Source of the DNA: Streptomyces violaceoruber
GTDB taxonomy: Bacteria > Actinomycetota > Actinomycetes > Streptomycetales > Streptomycetaceae
Length of the DNA: 39,355 nucleotides
Reading direction: 5' to 3'
Assembly (NCBI GenBank): GCA_000720805.1
Contig: JODI01000076.1
Location: forward strand, 1 to 39,355
Shown here: one piece after another, positions 25,298 to 32,859 of the stretch
How positions within the stretch are numbered: position 1 is the first letter of the stretch
Layout of the letters: each line of letters starts with the position of its first letter
Program-made: the position numbers and the translations under genes
The notes under the pieces: generated by a model
Told to the model about the DNA's origin: nothing
Databases searched by the model: none
Seen by the model: the letters and a program-made list of their open reading frames with translations, nothing else

Positions 25298-25876
25298 GAG
25301 CGTCTCTATGCTGCGCTTCTTCTTTCGCTGATGGGGCTTCGTCCAGCTGAAGTCTGCGGCCTCCGGTGGGAAGACGTTGACTTGGAGAACGCCACGATCG
25401 TCATTGCCAACACGCGCACGATGATGGGCAACCGGTACGTGGTGGAGAAGGACACCAAGTCTCTTGCGGGTGAGCGGGATCTGCCGCTGCCGGCGCTGGT
25501 TCTGGGAGCCCTCAAGGCATTCCGGGCTCTCCAGGCCGAGGAGAGGCTCGCTCTGGGGGAGGCGTACACGGTGTCGGGCTACGTGCTGGCGCATGAGGCG
25601 GGCGACGCCTTCACGATCAAGCAACTTCGCCGACGCGCGTACCGGCTTATGGAGCTTCTCGGGCTCCGTCGCGTCAGGCTCTACGACGCACGCTCGTCGT
25701 GCTTCACCTTCCTGGCCAACAACGGCGTCCCGGACCACATCCTCGCGCGATGGGCCGGACATACGAACGTAAAGACGACCAAGCGGTGGTACGTCAAGCC
25801 GGATGTAGAAGATCTTCGCGGAGCCGCCACCACTTGGGATGGCCTGCACGGGGGTGCGGCAGAGGGGCAAGAGTGA
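25298..25876 (+). pseudogene. C-terminal half of a tyrosine recombinase (phage or plasmid integrase)
   Basis: The frame starts at the IS256 junction with GERLYAALLLSLMGLRPAEV and continues CGLRWEDVDL, carrying the first catalytic Arg. VVEKDTKSLAGERDLPLP holds the Lys. RLYDARSSCFTFLANNGVP is box II: Arg is kept, but the usual H-x-x-R has Tyr in place of His. ARWAGHTNVKTTKRWYVKPD carries the box III His and the Tyr nucleophile. The N-terminal DNA-binding half is missing, so the gene cannot work as an integrase by itself. A 35-codon frame overlapping its stop (25873-25980) has no known family. It marks an integrative element that once occupied this site. Confidence 0.85.
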
Positions 25877-26072
25877 GCCACGTGGACTATGAGCCGAGCG
25901 ACTTGCGCGCCGCATGGCCTGCCGGATTGGGGCGAGGGGGCTTCGGAGTCCGCTTGCTGGTTTTGGACCGGTGGCTGTAACTGAGAGCATCCGGCTACGG
26001 CCAAGCCTTCTACCAAGCGTTCACCGTGTGGTGTTTATGCTGCAGTTGGGCGGGATTTCAGAAGATTTCCAG

Positions 26073-26270
26073 GTGGATCAGGCCGAGCCTGGTTCGTGCC
26101 ACCACACTCGATGCTGTTTCCTGAACCGCCCGGAGGCCGTGATCAAAGAGGAAAGCATTGCTCGTAGCGACTGGAGGAGGGCACGCGCCCGGAGGGCCCA
26201 CTGCCGACACGGCCACGAGTACATGCCGGAGAATGTATACCTGGGTTCTCGTTGGCAGGACCGGAGCGGG
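26073..26270 (+). pseudogene. Scrap of a phage-type HNH endonuclease
   Basis: The frame reads VDQAEPGSCHHTRCCFLNRP, then EAVIKEESIARS and RRAHCRHGHEYMPENVYL. Streptomyces phage and prophage HNH proteins carry VDH..., VNP.HLE.VT..EN..R and ..HC..GHEYTPENTY in this order. The similarity is therefore specific, but VDH has become VDQ, other key residues are changed and the final CxxC is missing. The frame has no convincing start and merges into the upstream region of pcaL. It supports a prophage or integrative-element origin for the material to the left. Confidence 0.45.
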
Positions 26271-26334
26271 GCAAGGCCCGCTAGGTTCGACCCCGGCGAT
26301 GTGACATCTCGTGACAGATGAGAGGCTCAGACGG

Positions 26335-27636
26335 GTGAGCGAGACACCACCGAACACCCTGCAATACCGCTTTGACGGGCCAGAAGAGGCTCCCGTCCTG
26401 ATCCTGGGTCCCTCTCTGGGTACCACCTGGCACATGTGGGACCGGCAGGTCCCCGAGCTGGCCAAGCAGTGGCGTGTCTTCCGGTTCGATCTGCCGGGGC
26501 ACGGCGGCGCGCCCGCGTACCCGGCGGGCGCTGTCGGTGACCTCACCGCGCGGCTGCTCGCCACCCTCGACGGCCTCGGTGTGCAGCGCTTCGGCTACGC
26601 GGGCTGCGCGCTCGGCGGCGCGGTCGGGATCGAGCTGGCCCTGCGCCACCCCGAGCGGCTCGCCTCGCTCGCGCTGATCGCCGCCTCGCCCCGCTTCGGC
26701 ACGGCCGACGAGTTCCGGCAGCGCGGGGTGATCGTGCGTACGAACGGCCTCGACCCCATCGCCCGTACGTCCCCGGACCGCTGGTTCACCGGTGGGTTCG
26801 CCGCCGCGCAGCCCGCGATCACCGAGTGGGCCGTGCAGATGGTGCGCACCACCGACCCCGGTTGCTACATCGCCGCCTGCGAGGCGCTGGCCTCGTTCGA
26901 CGTCCGGGGCGAGCTGGCCCGGGTCGGAGTCCCGACGCTGGTCCTCGTCGGCTCGGACGACCAGGTCACCGGCCCCGCCGAAGCCCGCACGCTGGTCGCG
27001 GGCATCCCGGACGCCCGGCTCGCCGTCGTGCCCGGCGCCTCGCACCTGGTGCCGGTCGAGCAGCCCGGCGCCGTCACCGACCTGCTGGTCAGACATTTCT
27101 CCACCGCCTGGCAGCCCGGCTTCGACTCCACCACCGGCATGACGGCGATCCAGGCGGCCCCGGTCAAGCCGGTCCTGGCCGCCGCGCCGCCGCAGCCCGC
27201 GCAGCCGATCGCCGAGATCTCCCCGGCCGCCGTGGAACCGCAGATCATGGGCCGCCCGGACCCGTACGACGCCGGCATCAAGGTGCGCCGTGAGGTGCTC
27301 GGCGACGCGCACGTCGACCGGGCGCTGGGACAGGCCGACGAGTTCTCCGGGGACTTCCAGGAGTTCATCACCCGCTACGCCTGGGGCGAGGTCTGGGACC
27401 GGCCCGGTCTCGACCGACGCACCCGCAGCTGCATCACGCTCACCGCCCTGGTCGCGGGCGGCCACCTCGACGAGCTCGCCTTCCACACCCGCGCAGCCCT
27501 GCGCAACGGCCTCACCCCGGCCGAGATCAAGGAAGTGCTGCTGCACGCGGCCGTCTACTGCGGGGTTCCGGCGGCGAACAGCGCGTTCAAGGTGGCCCAG
27601 CAGGTCATCCGCGAGGAGACGACGCCCACCGAGTGA
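26335..27636 (+). CDS. pcaL: PcaL: 3-oxoadipate enol-lactonase / 4-carboxymuconolactone decarboxylase fusion
   Basis: The first 265 or so residues are an alpha/beta hydrolase (ILGPSLGTTWHMWDRQVPEL, FRFDLPGHGGAP, VGSDDQVTGPAE with the acid, PGASHLVPVEQP with the His). After an Ala/Pro linker, residues about 305-433 are a carboxymuconolactone decarboxylase domain (ALVAGGHLDELAFHTRAAL, EVLLHAAVYCGVPAANSAFK). This fusion catalyses two successive steps of the protocatechuate branch of the beta-ketoadipate pathway and is typical of actinomycetes. I chose GTG 26335 (MSETPPNTLQYRF) because it has GAGAGG upstream and matches the usual N-terminus; GTG 26311 is in phase. The nucleophile elbow reads GYAGCALGG, with Ala92 where Ser is expected. 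The other pca genes that usually precede pcaL are absent. Confidence 0.9.
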   Translation: MSETPPNTLQYRFDGPEEAPVLILGPSLGTTWHMWDRQVPELAKQWRVFRFDLPGHGGAPAYPAGAVGDLTARLLATLDGLGVQRFGYAGCALGGAVGIELALRHPERLASLALIAASPRFGTADEFRQRGVIVRTNGLDPIARTSPDRWFTGGFAAAQPAITEWAVQMVRTTDPGCYIAACEALASFDVRGELARVGVPTLVLVGSDDQVTGPAEARTLVAGIPDARLAVVPGASHLVPVEQPGAVTDLLVRHFSTAWQPGFDSTTGMTAIQAAPVKPVLAAAPPQPAQPIAEISPAAVEPQIMGRPDPYDAGIKVRREVLGDAHVDRALGQADEFSGDFQEFITRYAWGEVWDRPGLDRRTRSCITLTALVAGGHLDELAFHTRAALRNGLTPAEIKEVLLHAAVYCGVPAANSAFKVAQQVIREETTPTE

Positions 27637-27661
27637 GCCCCGCGCGCGGGGCGGAGGCAGG

Positions 27662-28306
27662 ATGGACGTCATGAAGCTCACGAAGAAGTCGCACTCCTGC
27701 GTCCGCCTCGAGAAGGACGGGCGGACGCTCGTCCTCGACCCCGGCGGATTCAGCGAGGAGGACGCCGCCCTCGGCGCGGACGCGATCCTCATCACCCACG
27801 AGCACCCCGACCACTTCGACGAGGGTCGCCTGCGGGCCGCCCTGGAGGCCGACCCGGCCGCCGAGATCTGGACCCTCGCGTCGGTCGCCGAACAGATCGC
27901 CGCCGCCTTCCCCGGCCGCGTCCACACCGTCGGCCACGGCGACACCTTCACCGCCGCCGGCTTCGACGTCCAGGTGCACGGCGAGCTGCACGCGGTCATC
28001 CACCCGGACATCCCGCGGATCACCAACGTCGGCTACCTCGTCGACGGCGGCAAGGTCTTCCACCCCGGCGACGCCCTCACCGTCCCCGACCACGCCGTGG
28101 AGACGCTGTTGCTCCCGGTGATGGCCCCCTGGAACAAGATCTCCGAGGTCATCGACTACGTCCGTGAGGTCAAGCCGCAGCGCGCCTACGACGTCCACGA
28201 CGCCCTCCTCACCGACCTCGCGCGCCCGGTCTACGACCGTCAGATCGGCGCCCTGGGCGGCACGGACCACCTGCGGCTGACGCAGGGGGAGTCGGCCGAG
28301 GTGTGA
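27662..28306 (+). CDS. MBL-fold metallohydrolase, UlaG/YtnP-like (214 aa)
   Basis: The metal motif is THEHPDHFDEGRL (HxHxDH), followed by a later His in ELHAVIHPDIP and the metal-site Asp in VFHPGDAL. An early strand, MKLTKKSHSCVRLEKDGRTL, begins the fold. Such proteins are predicted hydrolases of phosphate esters or lactones; the substrate is unknown. A GGAGG site lies four bases before ATG 27662; ATG 27671 is also in frame but 13 bases away. It starts 25 bases after pcaL and may be co-transcribed with it. It is cytoplasmic by lack of signal peptide. Confidence 0.85.
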   Translation: MDVMKLTKKSHSCVRLEKDGRTLVLDPGGFSEEDAALGADAILITHEHPDHFDEGRLRAALEADPAAEIWTLASVAEQIAAAFPGRVHTVGHGDTFTAAGFDVQVHGELHAVIHPDIPRITNVGYLVDGGKVFHPGDALTVPDHAVETLLLPVMAPWNKISEVIDYVREVKPQRAYDVHDALLTDLARPVYDRQIGALGGTDHLRLTQGESAEV

Positions 28307-28315
28307 CGGCCCTCT

Positions 28316-28345
28316 GGGCCCTCCGGGCCCCTCCGGGCCTCTCCG
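28316..28345. repeat. GC-rich decamer repeats, possible terminator
   Basis: GGGCCC, TCC, GGGCCC (28316-28330) forms a dyad. CTCCGGGCCC, CTCCGGGCCT and CTCCGG follow one another as 10-bp direct repeats from 28321. It comes just after the MBL gene and before the exonuclease gene and may end transcription or be slippage-generated. Confidence 0.4.
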
Positions 28346-28420
28346 GCACTATCCGGGCCCTCGGTCCGAGCGGTACCATGCGCGTCCTCACTGTCAGACC
28401 CGCCCGGTAGGTTGTGAGGC

Positions 28421-29200
28421 ATGCGTATCGCGACCTGGAACGTGAACTCGATCACCGCCCGCCTGCCGAGGCTCCTGGCCTGGCTGGAGAGCAGCGGCAC
28501 CGATGTGCTCTGCCTCCAGGAGGCCAAGGTCGCCGAGGCCCAGTTCCCGTTCGACGAGCTGCGCGAGCGGGGCTACGAGGCGGCGGTGCACGCCACCGGC
28601 CGGTGGAACGGCGTGGCGGTGATCTCCCGCGTCGGCCTCGAGGACGTGGTCAAGGGCCTGCCCGGCGACCCCGGCTACGACGGAGCCCCCGAGCCCCGCG
28701 CCGTCTCCGCGACCTGCGGCCCGGTCCGGGTCTGGTCGGTGTACGTGCCCAACGGCCGCGAGGTGGACCACCCGCACTACGCCTACAAGTTGCAGTGGTT
28801 CGAGGCCCTGAAGGCGGCCGTCGCGGGCGACGCGGCGGGCAGCCGCCCCTTCGCGGTGATGGGCGACTACAACGTGGCGCCGACGGACGACGACGTGTAC
28901 GACAGGGCCGCCTTCGAGGGCTCCACCCACGTCACCCCCGCCGAACGCGCCGCCCTCGCCTCCCTGCGCGAGGCGGGCCTGTCCGACGTCGTCCCGCGGC
29001 CCCTGAAGTACGAGCACCCCTTCACGTACTGGGACTACCGCCAGCTCTGCTTCCCCAAGAACCGCGGTATGCGCATCGACCTGGTGTACGGCAACGAGCC
29101 GTTCGCCAAGGCCGTCAAGGACGCCTACGTCGACCGCGAGGAGCGCAAGGGCAAGGGCGCCTCGGACCACGCGCCGGTCGTGGTCGACCTCGACGTGTAG
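28421..29200 (+). CDS. xthA: Exodeoxyribonuclease III / AP endonuclease (259 aa)
   Basis: MRIATWNVNSITARLPRLL, DVLCLQEAKV, GDYNVAPTDDDVYD and KGASDHAPVVVDL are the metal-binding Asn, Glu, Asp/Asn and Asp-His motifs of the ExoIII/EEP phosphatase fold in the expected order and spacing. The protein removes nucleotides from 3' ends and cleaves at abasic sites in base excision repair. Length is normal for the family. ATG 28421 has TGTGAGGC as a close ribosome site. It has its own upstream gap of 114 bases containing GC-rich repeats, so it is probably transcribed on its own. Confidence 0.93.
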   Translation: MRIATWNVNSITARLPRLLAWLESSGTDVLCLQEAKVAEAQFPFDELRERGYEAAVHATGRWNGVAVISRVGLEDVVKGLPGDPGYDGAPEPRAVSATCGPVRVWSVYVPNGREVDHPHYAYKLQWFEALKAAVAGDAAGSRPFAVMGDYNVAPTDDDVYDRAAFEGSTHVTPAERAALASLREAGLSDVVPRPLKYEHPFTYWDYRQLCFPKNRGMRIDLVYGNEPFAKAVKDAYVDREERKGKGASDHAPVVVDLDV

Positions 29201-29358
29201 CCCTGGAGCCGAAGCTGGAAAGCCACCGGAGACAGGTGCCCGAGACAGGCCCCTGGGACAGGTCAACGGGCCATGAGCGAAGCCGTCATGAAGCCGACGG
29301 GAATCGATGGTCCGCGCGCCTGTGGTGCGTACGGCCGGGTGAATGACACGCTGGGTGT

Positions 29359-29766
29359 ATGAAGATCCCTTTTCTGGGCCACCGGCACGACAAGCCCGGC
29401 GCCCCCGACCCCGAGGGCATCGCCGAACTCCTCTCCGAGTGTGAGCTGCTGCGCTCCCAGGCGTCCCGGGAAGGCGTCCGACTCGACGACACCGCGGCCT
29501 CGTTGGAGGCGCTGGACCAGTTGGTGCCGCGCTGGCGGGACGACGAGGAGGTCCTGCCCTGGCTCGGGAACGACGCCGGGCTCTACCTCGGCACGGTCGT
29601 GGTGCGGACCGTGCCGGGTGCCGCCTGGGATCTCAGACCGGACGGCCAGCCCGTGATCCGGCTCGCCTCCGGCCGCGAGTTCGACGTCGTCGCCTCCGGT
29701 CACGAGTGGGCTTCGAGCGGGGTGCCCGAGCTCTCCCAGCTGTATGCCGAGGTCGCCGAAGCGTGA
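29359..29766 (+). CDS. DUF6278-like protein (135 aa)
   Basis: MKIPFLGHRHDKPGAPDPEG leads into ELLSECELLRSQASREGVRL and LVPRWRDDEEVLPWLGNDAG, followed by YLGTVVVRTVPGAAW and EFDVVASGHEWASSG. I recall this as a conserved streptomycete family (DUF6278) without known function. The length is normal and the protein appears soluble. It lies 158 bases after the exonuclease gene. A weak GGGTGT precedes the ATG. Confidence 0.7.
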   Translation: MKIPFLGHRHDKPGAPDPEGIAELLSECELLRSQASREGVRLDDTAASLEALDQLVPRWRDDEEVLPWLGNDAGLYLGTVVVRTVPGAAWDLRPDGQPVIRLASGREFDVVASGHEWASSGVPELSQLYAEVAEA

Positions 29767-29891
29767 GCCCTCGGTCTGACTGTCGACGTAAATACGGCTA
29801 ATGCCGGAAAGTGCGTGTCGTCCGCCAACTGTGATCTTGCCCCGATAAGTTGCGGCACCGATGACACAGCTGAGAGTGGGTAGGACTGGGC

Positions 29892-30092
29892 ATGGCCGTC
29901 GATCCGTTGATCGAGCTGCGTGACGTCGACAAGTGCTACGGGGAGCTGCATGTCCTGCAGAACGTCTCGCCGGTCGGGATCCAGGTCCGGGGCGGCCGGC
30001 CGCCGGGGGTGCCCCACGGGCCCTTCGAGCACGGGGAGAGCGCGGCCGTCGCCCGTGCTCTCGTCACGGCTTTCGCGGCGCGGTCGAACTGA
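29892..30092 (+). pseudogene. Decayed ABC-transporter ATPase (glutamate/amino acid type)
   Basis: The N-terminus MAVDPLIELRDVDKCYGELH followed by VLQNVSPVG is that of a GluA-type amino acid ABC ATPase (usual form: IELR.V.K.YGELHVLQ.I). The Walker A that should follow within 15 residues (GPSGSGKST) is missing, and the frame becomes random-looking before its stop at 30092. A second scrap, GLIAPDLDYDVPFLPVV (about 30120-30170), in another frame, may belong to a different lost gene. The upstream region still looks like a promoter. It is a remnant with no possible ATPase activity. Confidence 0.7.
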
Positions 30093-30222
30093 CCGTCCAC
30101 GCCCCCCTGTCACTCCGGCGGGCTCATCGCGCCGGACCTCGACTACGATGTGCCGTTCCTCCCCGTGGTGACGGCCGAGGCCCCGGAGGTCGCCCCGGCC
30201 GACCCGGGGATGCTGCTGCCGG

Positions 30223-30238
30223 GTGGGGGTCCCCCCAC
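30223..30238. terminator. Hairpin between the ABC remnant and the secreted hydrolase
   Basis: GTGGGGG and CCCCCAC form a seven-pair stem with a very short loop. It lies about 60 bases downstream of the minus-strand hydrolase stop and could end transcription from that side. Confidence 0.35.
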
Positions 30239-30299
30239 GGCCACCGGGCCGTAGGGGCAGCGGTCACAGAGCCCATACCCGGCCGGCGCAGGCCGGAGA

Positions 30300-31865
30300 T
30301 CACTGCTCGCGCAGCGGGATCGACACGTACGACGGGTCGTTCGCCGGCGAGGAGAAGGTCAGCCGAGCGCCGGACGGGTTGTGCTCCATGTAGAGCGGGT
30401 CGACCGTGTCGACCACCAGGGCCAGCCGGTGGCCTGCCGGGACGTCGTAGGCCGTGGAGAACAGCTCCAGGTCGACGTCGAACGGCTTGCCGGGCGCGCG
30501 CCCGTGGAAGGTGTACGGCGCGTTGCTGACCAGCTTGCCGAGGCCGAGCGGCCCCACGTCGTAGAGGTACGCGACGAGGGTGCCGCTCTCCTCGGTCGGA
30601 GTGAGGGTGGTGTGCAACTTCGCGGTGCCGCGTACCTGTTGGGCACTCGTGTACTTCTCCGACTGCCATACGGCCGCCCAGCGGCGGGGGAGCAGCGGGA
30701 GCGAGGCGATCGGGGGCAGTCGGGCGACCTGGTCGAGGATGCTGGACAGGAAGACCACGCCGCCGTCGGCGCCCGAGTCGACGTTCGTGTGGATCGTGGT
30801 CGTGCCGGCGAGGGCGAGCTTCTTCCGCGTCGCACCCACCGACTTCCAGTCCGGGTAGCCCTCGTAGCCGCCGGTGGAACGGGACTTGATCCGCACCGGC
30901 TGTTCGCGGTCGATGCCGTTGTCCGTGCCCTTGAGGTAGTGGTCGAACCAGCGCTCGGTGTCGGTCCACACGTCGTTGGGCAGCCCGAACAGGCCGGTGA
31001 TCTCGGCGGTGGCATGGTCGCCGGGGCGCAGCTCCAGTCGCTTCGGGCCGGTCAGCCTCTCGTAGAAGTCGGCGTACTGGTTGGGTGAGAAGACCGTGTC
31101 GCCCCAGGCGTTGGCGAGCATGAGCGCCGTGCCGTTCTGGTTGAGCTGGTCGACGTAGGTCACAGCGGAACGTTTCTTCCCCCAGGCGACGAGGTCCGGT
31201 TCCTTCGCCAGGTTGGAGGCGTAGAAATCATCGAAGACCTGCCGGGTCTCGGCGCTCTGGCGCCCGGTGACCAGGCTCGCGCCGTCCAGGATCGCGGCCG
31301 CCTGGGCGTGCTGGGTGCGGCCCGAGTAGATCGAGCCGACCAGGTCCGCCCAGCCGCTGAGGGAGGCGACCGCCCGGATCCGTGGGTCGTGCGCGGCGGC
31401 GAGCAGGCTGATGCCGGCCCCGTACGAGACGCCGGCCATGCCGACCCTGCGCGCGTCGGCGGGGGTGTGGGCGAGTGCCCAGTCGATGACCTTGGACGCG
31501 TCGGCCGTGTCGGGCGGGCCGGCGACCTCTATCTCGCCGCCCGACTGCCAGAACCCGCGCACGTTGTAACTGACCACGACGTACCCGGAGTCGGCGAGCT
31601 TCTGCGCCTGCGCGAGGTACTCGATCTGGGGCAGGCCCCAGCTCGTCGGCAGTACGAGCAGCGGGTAGCGGCGGGTGTTGTCGGCGTCGGCCGGCAGGAT
31701 GACGTTCGCCTTGAGGACGGTGCCCCCCTCCCCGGTGATGTCGACGAAGCGGACGGCCGGCGCCGCCTGGGCGGTGGGGGCGAATCCGAGGGCGCTGCCG
31801 GCGATCAGAGTCGCCGAGACGGCACCCACGGCGGTCGTACGCAGGGCCTTGCGCGTGTGTCCCAC
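30300..31865 (-). CDS. Secreted CocE/NonD-type serine hydrolase (S15 family, 521 aa)
   Basis: The N-terminus has positively charged residues, a hydrophobic core (VGAVSATLIAGSALGFAP) and a cleavage site after TAQA, so it is a secreted protein. The catalytic triad of the S15/CocE family is visible: S147 in GVSYGAG, D256 in NAWGDTVFSP, H284 in PGDHATAE. The C-terminal 150 residues form the jelly-roll typical of the family (TFHGRAPGKPFDVDLELFS). Members hydrolyse esters or Xaa-Pro peptides. The substrate cannot be predicted. GTG 31865 has GAGGAG six bases upstream. The gene stands alone; its promoter region holds several GGTAA/TTACC elements. Confidence 0.9.
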   Translation of the reverse strand: MGHTRKALRTTAVGAVSATLIAGSALGFAPTAQAAPAVRFVDITGEGGTVLKANVILPADADNTRRYPLLVLPTSWGLPQIEYLAQAQKLADSGYVVVSYNVRGFWQSGGEIEVAGPPDTADASKVIDWALAHTPADARRVGMAGVSYGAGISLLAAAHDPRIRAVASLSGWADLVGSIYSGRTQHAQAAAILDGASLVTGRQSAETRQVFDDFYASNLAKEPDLVAWGKKRSAVTYVDQLNQNGTALMLANAWGDTVFSPNQYADFYERLTGPKRLELRPGDHATAEITGLFGLPNDVWTDTERWFDHYLKGTDNGIDREQPVRIKSRSTGGYEGYPDWKSVGATRKKLALAGTTTIHTNVDSGADGGVVFLSSILDQVARLPPIASLPLLPRRWAAVWQSEKYTSAQQVRGTAKLHTTLTPTEESGTLVAYLYDVGPLGLGKLVSNAPYTFHGRAPGKPFDVDLELFSTAYDVPAGHRLALVVDTVDPLYMEHNPSGARLTFSSPANDPSYVSIPLREQ

Positions 31866-31904
31866 GGGCCACTCCTCACTCGTGTAAGTGCAAAGTGACC
31901 CGAC

Positions 31905-31943
31905 GGTAACCTCGGCGCCTTACCGGAAGTAACCCGTCGGTAA
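31905..31943. promoter_or_regulatory. Candidate operator upstream of the secreted hydrolase
   Basis: TTACCG at 31920-31925 and CGGTAA at 31938-31943 are an inverted repeat with 12 bases between them. A third half-site GGTAA is at 31905-31909. This pattern resembles operators of TetR-type regulators, but no regulator gene is adjacent. Confidence 0.35.
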
Positions 31944-31981
31944 GTTACGTGCGAGTAACGATTGTTGAAATGCGCTGGATC

Positions 31982-32740
31982 TCAGGTGGCGCGGTGGGAG
32001 CCGCGTGGAGCGGCGGGCGCCGGGAGAGGCGTCTTCGCGTCCCGCGTCACGTCCGCGACCAGCTCGACGACATCCGGTCCGTACGCCCCGGAGTTGACCA
32101 CCTTCAGCAGCAGGACGAAGGAGTTGTCGCCGTGCTTGCGGGACAGCCGCTCGTGGTGGCGGGCGAGGTAGCGGGTCGCGGCCTGGTTGGTGATCGCGGT
32201 CTGGCCGCAGAAGAGGAAGACCGGACGCGTGCCGTTGCTCTGCTCGACGGTGAGCCGGGCGAGGAGCGCGTACTCGGATCGGCCCACCTCCGCGCGGTGG
32301 CGCTCGGAGCCGATCTGGAAGGCGCCGCGGTCGGGGCTCGGTTCGGCGTCCACGTTCACCCGGACACCGGGGAGCAGTGAGGACAGGTGTGCGGCCATGC
32401 GGCGGTTCGACGCCGGGCCGCCGACGCAGAACTCGGTGCGCTCGCCGAAGCCCTGCCGTGCGGCGTCGTGCGGGACGACCTGGGCGTTGGCGTTGCAGTC
32501 CTTGATCAGTGCGGCCAGTTCGAGGAGCGCGAACACGTCGTAGCGCATGACCGCCAGATCCGGGCCCGCCGCTCCGCGGTTGACCACCAGCAACGACTCG
32601 GAGTTGTCCGGCAGCCCGAAGAAGGCCTGTTTGCGGCGGAGCTTCCGCTTCCACAGGTAGGTCCGGGCCAGCCAGCCGAGCGCGGCACTGATGCCGGCGG
32701 CCACCACGCCCAGGACGAGGTTGCGCAGGTCGTCATTCAT
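31982..32740 (-). CDS. N-terminally membrane-anchored hypothetical protein (252 aa)
   Basis: MNDDLRNLVLGVVAAGISAA and LGWLARTYLWKRKLRRKQ give one N-terminal membrane helix followed by a basic stop-transfer stretch. The rest is a soluble domain with ESLLVVNRGA, DVFALLELAALIKDC, ERTEFCVGGPASNRRMAAHL, GRPVFLFCG-like NGTRPVFLFCGQTAITNQAA and NSGAYGPDVVELVADVTRD. I recall this pattern in conserved Streptomyces hypotheticals. Function is unknown; the FCVGGPASNRR segment could be a ligand site. I chose ATG 32740 since the frame upstream is non-coding in character. No clear ribosome site precedes it, so it may be leaderless. Confidence 0.7.
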   Translation of the reverse strand: MNDDLRNLVLGVVAAGISAALGWLARTYLWKRKLRRKQAFFGLPDNSESLLVVNRGAAGPDLAVMRYDVFALLELAALIKDCNANAQVVPHDAARQGFGERTEFCVGGPASNRRMAAHLSSLLPGVRVNVDAEPSPDRGAFQIGSERHRAEVGRSEYALLARLTVEQSNGTRPVFLFCGQTAITNQAATRYLARHHERLSRKHGDNSFVLLLKVVNSGAYGPDVVELVADVTRDAKTPLPAPAAPRGSHRAT

Positions 32741-32859
32741 GGGCGCGCATGCTAGCGGGCGAACGTTCAAACCCGTGTTCGAGGTCGCCTCGTGCGCCAC
32801 CCTGACGCGGCCATGGCGATCGATTAAGCTGCGAGAACGGTCTCTGGCTGGAGGTTGGG

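Noticed and set aside
25873..25980. 35-codon frame overlapping the integrase stop
   Set aside because: Too short, no family, and next to a broken gene; probably chance.
25877..26340. Possible attachment site or tRNA next to the integrase
   Set aside because: I looked for a tRNA-like cloverleaf or long direct repeat to the other island end and saw none.
26281..28026. 581-aa minus-strand frame opposite pcaL and the MBL gene
   Set aside because: Antisense shadow of two well-recognised genes.
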